Source: Zea mays
Lineage: Eukaryota > Streptophyta > Magnoliopsida > Poales > Poaceae
DNA length: 64,000 bases
Assembly: GCF_902167145.1 (NCBI RefSeq)
Contig: NC_050099.1
Coordinates: forward strand, 238,588,588 to 238,652,587
Reading direction: 5' to 3'
The notes below the pieces were generated by a model, which saw only the letters and a list, made by a program, of their open reading frames with translations, was not told the origin of the DNA and made no database searches. Below, piece after piece: positions 55,129 through 64,000 of the stretch (within the stretch, counting starts at the first letter, position 1; each line of letters opens with the position of its first letter). The position numbers and the translations under genes are program-made.

Positions 55129-56988
55129 TTAGCAAAAGAAATTGCGCGAATCAAGAATATTGAGCTCATGCCTAAGTTTGTTAAAGGTTTGTTCATCAAG
55201 AGGCTTGGTAAAGATATCGGCTAATTGATCTTTAGTGTTAATGTAAGAAATCTCGATATCTCCCTTTTGTTGGTGATCCCTAAGAAAATGATACCGAATG
55301 GCTATGTGTTTAGTGCGGCTATGCTCGACGGGATTATCCGCCATCTTGATTGCACTCTCATTATCACATAGCAAAGGGACTTTGGTTAATTTGTAACCGT
55401 AGTCCCGCAGGGTTTGCCTCATCCAAAGCAATTGCGCGCAACAATGGCCTGTGGCAATGTACTCGGCTTCGGCGGTGGAAAGAGCGACCGAATTTTGCTT
55501 CTTTGAAGCCCAAGACACCAAGGATCTTCCCAAGAACTGGCAAGTCCCCGATGTGCTCTTCCTATTGATTTTACACCCCGCCCAATCGGCATCCGAATAA
55601 CCAATCAAATCAAAAGTGGATCCTCTAGGATACCAAAGCCCAAACTTAGGAGTGTAAGCCAAATATCTCAAGATTCGTTTTACGGCCGTAAGGTGAGCTT
55701 CCTTAGGGTCGGCTTGGAATCTTGCACACATGCATACGGAAAGCATAATATCCGGTCGAGATGCACATAAATAGAGTAAAGATCCTATCATCGACCGGTA
55801 TACCTTTTGATCCACGGACTTACCTCCCGTGTCGAGGTCGAGATGCCCATTAGTTCCCATGGGTGTCTTGATGGGCTTGGCATCCTTCATCCCAAACTTG
55901 TTTAGAATGTCTTGAGTGTACTTCGTTTGGCTAATGAAGGTGCCTTCTTGGAGTTGCTTCACTTGAAATCCCAAAAAGTACTTCAGCTCCCCCATCATAG
56001 ACATCTCGAACTTTTGTGTCATGATCCTACTAAATTCTTCACATGTAGATTCGTTAGTAGACCCAAATATAATATCATCAACATAAATTTGGCATACAAA
56101 CAAGTCATTTTCAAGAGTTTTAGTGAATAGAGTAGGATCGGCCTTTCCGACTTTGAATCCATTAGTGATGAGGAAATCTCTAAGGCATTCATACCATGCT
56201 CTTGGGGCTTGCTTGAGCCCATAAAGCGCCTTAGAGAGTTTATACACATGGTTAGGGTACTCACTATCTTCAAAGCCGGGAGGTTGCTCAACATAGACCT
56301 CTTCCTTGATTGGTCCATTGAGGAAGGCAGTCTTCACGTCCATTTGGTAAAGCTTGAAGCCATGGTAAGTAGCATAGGCTAATAATATGCGAATTGACTC
56401 AAGCCTAGCTACGGGTGCATAGGTTTCACCGAAATCCAAACCTTCGACTTGGGAGTATCCCTTGGCCACAAGTCGAGCTTTGTTCCTTGTCACCACACCA
56501 TGCTCATCTTGCTTGTTGCGGAAGACCCATTTGGTTCCTACAACATTTTGATTAGGACGTGGAACTAAATGCCATACCTCATTCCTAGTGAAGTTGTTGC
56601 GCTCCTCTTGCATCTCCACCACCCAATCCGAATCTTGGAGTGCTTCCTCTACTCTGTGTGGCTCAATAGAGGAAACAAAAGAGTAATGCTCACAAAAATG
56701 TGCAACTCGAGATCTAGTGGTTACCCCCTTATGAATGTCGCCGAGGATGGTGTCGACGGGGTGATCTCGTTGGATTGCTTGGTGGACTCTTGGGTGTGAC
56801 GGCCTTTGCTCTTCATCCTCCTTGTCTTGATCATTTGCATCTCCCCCTTGATCATTGCTGTCATCTTGAGGTGGCTCATTTGCTTGATCTTCTACTTCAT
56901 CAACTTGAGCTTCATCCTCATTTTGAGTCGGTGGAGATGCTTGCGTGGAGGAGGACGGTTGATCTTGTGCATTTGAATGCTCTTCAGA
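55129..56988 (-). pseudogene. copia pol: reverse transcriptase and RNase H (Sirevirus D)
   Basis: The frame from 56988 is open through the linker and RT-RNase H to the end at 55129. Motifs include [53 protein letters not shown] and the end [11 protein letters not shown]. This half is intact and nearly identical to copy B, but it is cut off from integrase by a TAA at about 56989-56991. Confidence 0.88.
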
Positions 56989-58365
56989 TTACTTAGGACA
57001 CACATCCCCAATGGACATGTTCCTTAGCGCGATGCATGGGGCCTCTTCATTACCTATCTCATCAAGATCAACTTGCTCTACTTGAGAGCCATTAGTCTCA
57101 TCAAACACAACGTCACAAGAAACTTCAACTTGTCCAGTGGACTTGTTAAAGACTCTATATGCCCTTGTGTTTGAATCATATCCTAGTAAAAGGCCTTCTA
57201 CAGTCTTAGGAGCAAATTTAGATTTTCTACCTCTTTTAACAAGAATAAAACATTTGCTACCAAAGACTCTAAAATATGAAATATTGGGCTTTTTACCGGT
57301 TAGGAGTTCATAAGATGTCTTCTTGAGGATTCGGTGTAGATATAACCGGTTGATGGCATAGCAGGCGGTGTTGACCGCCTCGGCCCAAAACCGATCCGAA
57401 GTCGTGTACTCATTAAGCATGGTCCTTGCCATGTCCAGTAGAGTTCGATTCTTCCTCTCCACTACACCATTTTGTTGAGGCGTGTAGGGAGAAGAGAACT
57501 CATGCTTGATGCCCTCCTCCTCAAGGAAGCCTTCGATTTGAGAGTTCTTGAACTCCGTCTCGTTGTCACTTCTAATTTTCTTGATCCTTAAGCCGAACTC
57601 GTTTTGAGCTCGTCTTAAGAATCCCTTTAAGGTTTCTTGGGTTTGAGATTTTTCCTGCAAAAAGAACACCCAAGTGAAGCGAGAATAATCATCCACTATT
57701 ACAAGACAATACTTACTCCCGCCGATGCTTATGTAAGCAATCGGTCCGAATAGATCCATGTGGAGTAGCTCAAGCGGCCTGTCGGTCGTCATGATGTTTT
57801 TGTGTGGATGATGGGCACCAACTTGCTTTCCTGCTTGGCATGCGCTACAAACTCTATCTTTCTCAAAATGAACATTTGTTAATCCTAAAATGTGTTCTCC
57901 CTTTAGAAGATTATGAAGATTCTTCATCCCAACATGGGCTAGTCGACGGTGCCAGAGCCAACCCATGTTAGTCTTAGCAATTAAGCATGTGTCGAGTTCA
58001 GCTCTATCAAAATCTACTAAGTATAGCTGACCCTCTAACACACCCTTAAATGCTATAGAATCATCACTTCTTCTAAAGACAGTGACACCTACATCAGTAA
58101 AGAGACAATTGTAGCCCATTTTGCATAATTGAGATACAGAAAGCAAATTGTAATCTAATGAATCTACGAGAAAAACATTGGAAATAGAATGGTCAGGAGA
58201 TATAGCAATTTTACCCAATCATTTGACCAAACCTTGGTTTCCATCCCCGAATGTGATAGCTCGTTGGGGATCTTGATTTTTCTCATAGGAGGAGAACATC
58301 TTCTTCTCCCCTGTCATATGGTTTGTGCACCCGCTGTCGAGTATCCAACTTGAGCCCCCGGATGC
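56989..58365 (-). pseudogene. copia pol: protease and integrase (Sirevirus D)
   Basis: Integrase motifs HRRLAHVG, CSACQAGKQ, HMDLFGP, IRSDNETEF and GVVERKNRT are present. A Gly next to the second catalytic Asp has become Glu. Two stops break the frame: TGA near 58219 in the GLVK..LGK stretch, and TAA at about 56989 after DVCPK, where copy B has Glu. The protease Asp-Ser-Gly-Cys site (near 58340) reads IL DSGCTNHM in place of II. Confidence 0.86.
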
Positions 58366-58384
58366 ATAAACCTACAAAACAATT

Positions 58385-61067
58385 TTAGTTCTTGACTTTA
58401 GGTACCCAAACGGTTTTGGGTCCTTTGGCATTAGAAACAAGAACTTTGGGTACCCAAACACAAGTCTTTGATCCCTTGTGTTTGCCCCCAACAAACTTGG
58501 CAACTATCTTGCCGGATTTGTTAGTTAAAACATATGATGCATCAAAAGTTTTGAATGAAATGTCATGATCATTTGATGCATTAGGAGTTCTTTTCTTAGG
58601 CAACTTAGCACGGGTTGGTTGCCTAGAGCTAGATGTCTCACTCTTATACATAAAAGCATGGTTAGAACCAGAGTGAGACTTCCTAGAATGAATTCTCCTA
58701 ATTTTGTCCTCGGGATAAACGGCAGGGTATAAAATGTAACCCTCGTTATCTTGAGGCATGGGAGCCTTGCCCTTTACAAAATTAGACAATCTTTTAGGAG
58801 GGGCGTTAAGTTTGAAATTGTCTCCCCTTTGGAAGCCGATGCCATCCTTGATGCCAGGGCGTCTCCCATTATAAAGCATACTACGAGCAAATTTAAATTT
58901 TTTATTCTCTAAGTTATGCTCGGCAATTTTAGCATCTAATTTTGCTATATGATCATTTTGTTGTTTAATTAAAGTCATGTGATCATGAATAGCATTAATA
59001 TCAACATCTAGTACAAATAGATACATGCTCAACAATAGATGTAGAGGGTTTGCAAGATTTTAATTCTATAACCTTAGCATGTAATATGTCATTTTCACTT
59101 CTAAGGTTAGCAATAGTAACATTGCAAACATCAAAATCATTAGCCTTAGCAAGCAATTTCTCATTTTCAATTCTAAGGCTAGCAATAGAAACATTCAACT
59201 CATCAATCCTAGCAAGTAAATCAACATTATCATCTCTAGGATTGGAAGCATTACAAACATGAGAATCAACCTTGGCAATTAATTTGGCATTTTCATTTCT
59301 AAGGTTGTTAATAGTTTCATGGCAAGTGCTTAGCTCACTAGACAGTTTTCCACATTTTTCTACTTCAAGAGCATAAGCATTTTTAACCTTAACATGTTTC
59401 TTATTTTCCTTAATTAGGAAGTCCTCTTGGGAATCCAAAAGGTCATCCTTTTCATGAATAGCACTAATTAATTCATTTAATTTTTCCTTTTGTTCCATGT
59501 TAAGGTTGGCAAAAAGGGTACGCAAATTATCTTCCTCATCACTAGCATTATCATCACTAGAGGACTCATATCTAGTGGAGGATTTAGATTTAACCTTCTT
59601 CCTTTTGCCGTCCTTTGCCATGAGGCACTTGTGGCCGACGTTGGGGAAGAGGAGTCCCTTAGTGACGGCGATGTTGGCGGCATCCTCGTCGTCGGAGGAG
59701 TCGGTGGAGCTCTCATCAGAGTCCCACTCGTGGCACACGTGGGCATCGCCGCCCCTCTTCTTGTGGTACCTCTTCTTTTCTCTCCTCTTGCCCTTCTTGT
59801 CGTTATTCCTATCACTGTCACTTGATAATGGACATTTAGCAATAAAGTGACCGGGCTTACCACACTTGTAGCAAACCTTCTTGGAACAGGATTTGTATTC
59901 CTTCCCCTTCCGTTGCTTGAGGATTTGGCGAAAGCTTTTGATGATTAAAGCCATCTCCTCATTGTCGAGCTTTGAAGCGTCGATTAGTTGTCTACTTGGT
60001 GTAGACTCCTCCTTCTTCTCCTCCATCGCCTTGAACGCCACCGGTTGTGCTTCGGATGTGGAGGGATCATCAAGCTCGTTGATCTTCTTTGAGCCCTTGA
60101 TCATACATTCAAAGCTCACAAAATTCCCGATAACTTCCTCGGGAGTCATTAGTGTGTATCTAGGATTACCACGAATTAATTGAACTTGAGTGGGGTTAAG
60201 GAAGATGAGTGATCTAAGAATAACCTTAACCACCTCGTGGTCATCCCATTTCTTGCTCCCGAGGTTGCGCACTTGGTTCACCAAGGTTTTGAGCCGGTTG
60301 TACATATCTTGTGGCTCCTCCCGTTGGCGAAGACGGAAGCGACCGAGCTCCCCCTCGATAGTTTCCCGCTTGGTGATCTTGGTGAGTTCATCACCCTCGT
60401 GCGCGGTCTTGAGTAGATCCCAAATCTCCTTTGCATTCTTCAACCCTTGCACCTTGTTATATTCCTCTCTACTTAGAGAGGCGAGGAGTATGGTTGTGGC
60501 TTGGGAGTTGAAGTGCTCGATTTGGGCTACTTCATCCTCATCATAGTTTTCATCCCCTACTGATGGTACCTATGCACCAAACTCAACAACATCCCATATA
60601 CTTTTGTGGAGCGAGGTTAGATGAAATCGCATTAAATCACTCCACCTAGCGTAATCTTCACCATCAAAAGTAGGTGGTTTGCCTAATGGGACGGAAAGTA
60701 AAGGTGTATGTTTAGAAATGCGAGGGTAGCGTAGGGGAATCTTACTATACTTCTTACGCTCTTGGCGTTTAGAAGTGACGGACGCCGCGTCGGAGCCGGA
60801 GGTGGATGCCGATGAAGAATCGGTCTCGTAGTAGACCACCTTCCTCATCCTCTTTTTCTTGTCCCCACTCCGATGCGGCTTGTGGGAAGAGGATTTCTCC
60901 TTCTTCTCTTTGTGGTGAGAAGAAGATTTCTTCTCCTTCCCTTTTGAGGAGTCCTTCTTCTTCTCCTTCTTCTTGATGCGGGACTCTTCCGATGAAGTGC
61001 TCCCGTGGCTTGTAGTGGGCTTTTCGCCGGTCTCCATCTCCTTCTTGGCATGATCTCCCGACATCAC
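58385..61067 (-). pseudogene. copia gag (Sirevirus D), stop and frameshift
   Basis: 61067-60570 is the Lys/Ser-rich N-terminus, longer than in copies A and B because of a KEKKKDSSKGKEKKSSSHH-type insertion. 60569-59001 holds the gag core, the zinc knuckle CYKCGKPGHFIAKCP and the coiled coil. 59035-58385 is the C-terminus ending VWVPKVKN. A TAG near 60571 separates the first two parts. About 8 bp are missing near 59005-59015 relative to copy B, shifting the frame. Confidence 0.86.
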
Positions 61068-61098
61068 TTCGAGCGGTTAGGCTCTAATGAAGCACCGG

Positions 61099-61110
61099 GC
61101 TCTGATACCA
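61099..61110 (-). other. primer-binding site of Sirevirus D
   Basis: The element strand reads TGGTATCAGAGC two bases inside the 5' LTR, the initiator Met tRNA type. Confidence 0.93.
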
Positions 61111-61112
61111 AT

Positions 61113-62395
61113 TGATAGTCGCCTAGAGGGGGGGTGAATAGGGCGAAACTGAAATTTACAAATATAAACACAACTACAAGCCGGGTTAGCGTTAGAGATA
61201 ATAACGAGTCCGAGAGAGAGGGCGCAAAACAAATCACAAGCAAATGAATTGTGTGACACGCAGATTTGTTTTACCGAGGTTCGGTTCTCGCAAACCTACT
61301 CCCCATTGAGGAGGCCACAAAGGCCGGGTCTCTTTCAACCCTTACCCTCTCTCAAACGGTCCCTCAGACCGAGTGAGCTTCTCTTCTCAAATCAAAACCG
61401 GGAACAAAACTTCCCCGCAAGGGCCACCACACAATTGGTGCCTCTTGCCTTGATTACAATGGAGTTTTGATCACAAGAACAAGTGAGAAAGAAAAGAAGC
61501 AATCCAAGCGCAAGAGCTCAAAGGAACACGGCAAATCTCTCTCGCTAATCACTGAAGCCTGGAATTGGAGAGGATTTGATCTCTTTGGTGTGTCTATAAT
61601 TGAATGCCTAGCTCTTGTAAGTGGTTGAGAAGTTGAAAACTTGGATGCCATGAATGGTGGGTGGTTGGGGGTATTTATAGCCCCAACCACCAAACTAGCC
61701 GTTTGGTGGGCTGACTGTCGTATGGTGCGCCGGACAGTCCAGTGTACACCGGACATGTCCGGTGCGCCAGCCACGTCACCAAAGCCGTTGGGATTCGACC
61801 GTTGGAGTTCTGACTTCTGGGCACGCCTGGATGTCCGGTGGCGCACCGGACATGTACAGTTGAGTGTCCGGTGCGCCAGTATGGGCGTGCCTGACGCCTG
61901 CGCGCTCTGGCGCGCATTAATTGCTGTTGCAGGCGACCGTTGGCGCGAAGTAGCCGTTGCCCCGCAGTTACACCGGACATGTCCGGTGAATTATAGCGGA
62001 GCAGCCGCTGCAGTTTCCCGAAGCTGGCGAGTTCCTGAGGCCACTCTTCCTTGGAGCACCGGACACTGTCCGGTGTACACCGGACAGTCCGGTGAATTAT
62101 AGCGGAGCGCCTCTGGAAATTCCCGAAGGTGGCGAGTTTGAGTTGGAGTCCTCTGGTGCACCGGACACTGTCCGGTGGTGCACCGGACAGTCCGGTGCCC
62201 TAGACCAGAGGTGCCTTCGGTTATCCCTTGCTCTCTTTGTTGAACCCCATACTTGGTCTTTTTATTGGCTAAGTGTGAACCTTGGCACCTGTATAACTTA
62301 TACACTAGAGCAAACTAGTTAGTCCAATTATTTGTGTTGGGCAATTCAACCACCAAAATTAATTAGGGACTAGGTGTAAGCCTAATTCCCTTTCA
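61113..62395 (-). repeat. Sirevirus D 5' LTR (1283 bp)
   Basis: Starts TGATAGTCGCC at 61113 and ends CCCTTTCA at 62395. It is nearly identical to the 3' LTR but lacks 6 bp near 61561 and one palindrome unit near 62180. Confidence 0.93.
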
Positions 62396-62696
62396 GTTCC
62401 CAAAGCTCTAGCGGACCATGATTTCCTTCTCGTGGTGATTGCTACCCCTTATGGGACTGGGGATGTTTGGTATTTTTCCTAACACTTTTTAGGGGAAAAT
62501 GTCACAACACCGGTATTCTTCATAATTTACTAACCCTAGTGTTGTGCCATTAGTCACCCTGTGTCTTTCTATTGATGTAGGATAGAGGCCTGGAGAACAC
62601 GTGGCTCATGGATTCCGGTTGTTCGTGCCACATGACCAGAAGCTCTAGATGGTTCTCCATCCTCAACCCATGATTGGTAAGGAGTACATCACTTTT
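62396..62696 (+). pseudogene. copia element H: gag end and protease, right piece
   Basis: After the GTTCC duplication the + strand continues the element split by Sirevirus D. Broken frames end with ENTWLMDSG-like protease sequence (around 62597-62640: a D-S-G active site, then SCHMT and SSRWFS-like) and KEYITF. There the sequence is cut by the next LTR. Stops are frequent, so this is an old copy. Confidence 0.7.
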
Positions 62697-64000
62697 TGAA
62701 AGCTCCCTTGTGGGTTTTGGTGTTTGGGTGACAACATAATTAAAGGGCTAACTGAGGTGTTAAGTGTTGAGCAGGTTTTTAGTGCAAAGCTTACAAAGTT
62801 CAACACAAAGAGTAGAGTGTGATATTCTGTATAAGCCGAGGTGAATATGGATTATGGGTATCATAGGTGAAGATAGTGAAGAATGGACATTGACTAAGTG
62901 GGACTTAATGTGTTTGGCTTGGAGACAGCTGATCGAACTGAGGGCGAAGGCCAGAAGGACTTCAAGGTACCAAAAGCAAGGGAGAAGGTCAAGAGGACTG
63001 AGGTACCTAAAGCCAAGGTGAAGAAGAGGTTCTGCAAGAGGTCAAGGTTGATCAAGCTGGAAGAGGCATAGTGCATTGAAGACCACGACATATGGACATT
63101 ACTTACAACCATATTGGTTTATGGTTTAAGTCATAAGGCTCAAGATCTTAGCTCAAGTGGAGTCATGGTCACAAAAATGAGTAGAAGTATCAAAGTCAAA
63201 ACTTGGAAGGGACCAAAGACTTAAGTGCATTTTGATTTGGATTTTGGGTCACTCCTATGTTTGGAAATGTTCTTAGTACCATTGAAATGTGTTGGGCTCA
63301 AGGTATGGCTAGAATGATCAAGTCATGTGACTTAGAGGTTTGGAGTCCAACATTGAGCTTAAACAAACCAAAAGGATCAACATGGTGAAAAATGTTAAGT
63401 ATGATAGGTTTGAACATTTATATTTGAATATGTTGCATACACCTTTTACAACGTTATTAGCACTTTGGTTTGCACTCTAACTTGATTTTCAGTGAAAGTG
63501 CCACTTTGGTCCTTGTTTGAGGTGAAACAGGAAAACTAAGGAGAAGATGAGATAGAGGTGAGTTCTTTTGGCTTAGTCAATTGGATTACACTCTAAATTA
63601 TGTTTGCCTATCATATAAAGGTGCTCAAGAAAGTTCAAATTGATTGGAAGAAGAATAAAAAAGGACTTAGGAGCTACAATCTAGGAGCACCGGACCCCCT
63701 ATATGAATCGGTCTGGTGCACACCAGGCCCCAACAGAGAACTGTATGGTCTCAGGAATTTGGCTAAAATTCACCATACCATCCACAGTACTCGGGCCACT
63801 GGTGCATCGGACCTCATGGTCCAACGGCTAATTGGTGGGCAACAGTCGGCTAATGGCTAGCTGATAAGGCGCCCGGCCCGGTGCCACACAGAAGAGGAAG
63901 ACATCTAATCATATCTCAGAGTAGTTGTCACAAAACTTGGTCCGGTGGCGCACCGAACTGGTCTGGTGCCCCAGAGATCTATGCAATTTCTAGATTTTGT
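62697..64000 (+). repeat. copia-type LTR E, running off the right edge
   Basis: It begins TGAAAGCTCCCTTGTGGG at 62697, directly after the KEYITF codons of element H. The body has degenerate GCACCGGAC / GGTCTGGTGC palindromes (63690-63740, 63940-63970), as in Sirevirus-like LTRs. No end is seen before 64000, so whether it is a solo LTR or a whole element, and its strand, remain open. I see no coding sequence in it. Confidence 0.65.

Larger units (their letters stand above)
52990..62395 (-). mobile_element. Sirevirus D, complete and relatively young copia element
   Basis: Full-length copy with LTRs 52990-54299 and 61113-62395, primer-binding site, gag, pol and multiple polypurine tracts, flanked by the 5-bp duplication GTTCC (52985-52989, 62396-62400). 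It inserted into element H. The LTRs differ by a few substitutions and two short indels (6 and about 22 bp), so it is younger than B. Even so its frames carry nonsense changes and a small deletion. Confidence 0.95.

Overview
The window looks like a nuclear segment of a large grass genome, almost certainly maize (Zea mays) or a close relative. The reasons are stacked Sirevirus-type copia elements whose LTRs carry CACCGGAC..GTCCGGTG palindromes, a Huck-like gypsy element, a CACTA transposon with TTTGCCGAGTG subterminal repeats, many small MITEs, and two ordinary plant genes set among them. There are no prokaryotic features. Only two host genes look intact: a cytokinin oxidase/dehydrogenase on the + strand (35937-37739, three exons) and the mitochondrial pyruvate dehydrogenase E2 subunit on the - strand (40804-49405, 18 exons).

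Layout. 1-6318 is the 5' half of a - strand gypsy element: RT, protease-gag and one full LTR. It is inserted in the integrase gene of Sirevirus A (6319-11479), whose other half lies beyond the left edge. 11480-15027 and 24229-25735 hold host DNA with decayed exon fragments of unrelated genes, all on the - strand: the NEDD8-activating subunit ECR1/UBA3, a NIPBL/SCC2 cohesin loader and an unidentified exon set. This mixture resembles a transduplication (Helitron or Pack-MULE). Sirevirus B (15028-24223, target duplication AAATG) splits it. 25736-31265 is a hAT-like element with CCCGAA/TTCGGG repeats, split by a 5.0-kb CACTA element (25919-30928, target duplication CAT). The CACTA element carries a TNP1-type gene and a large foldback. 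31863-33091 is a decayed solo gypsy-type LTR. 33381-35358 is CKX upstream DNA with three MITEs. After CKX come more MITEs and a gypsy remnant, then the E2 gene. Its introns hold a SINE and a LINE fragment that is itself split by a hAT element.

Right end. 50100-52630 is a left-truncated copia remnant (C) with a 3' LTR. It lies in the gag gene of a + strand copia element (H: 52631-52989 and 62396-62696). H is also split by Sirevirus D (52990-62395, target duplication GTTCC) and then by another copia LTR (E, from 62697 past the right edge).

How the parts relate. CKX degrades cytokinins in the secretory/apoplastic space. PDC-E2 transfers acetyl groups to CoA in mitochondria. They are unrelated neighbours and face each other tail to tail. 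Every retroelement reading frame examined here carries stops, frameshifts or truncations, so none of the visible copies looks autonomous. Target-site duplications, paralogue comparison and broken reading frames give the relative order of most insertions. Family names such as Huck and Opie/Ji come from memory of the families, not from a database search.
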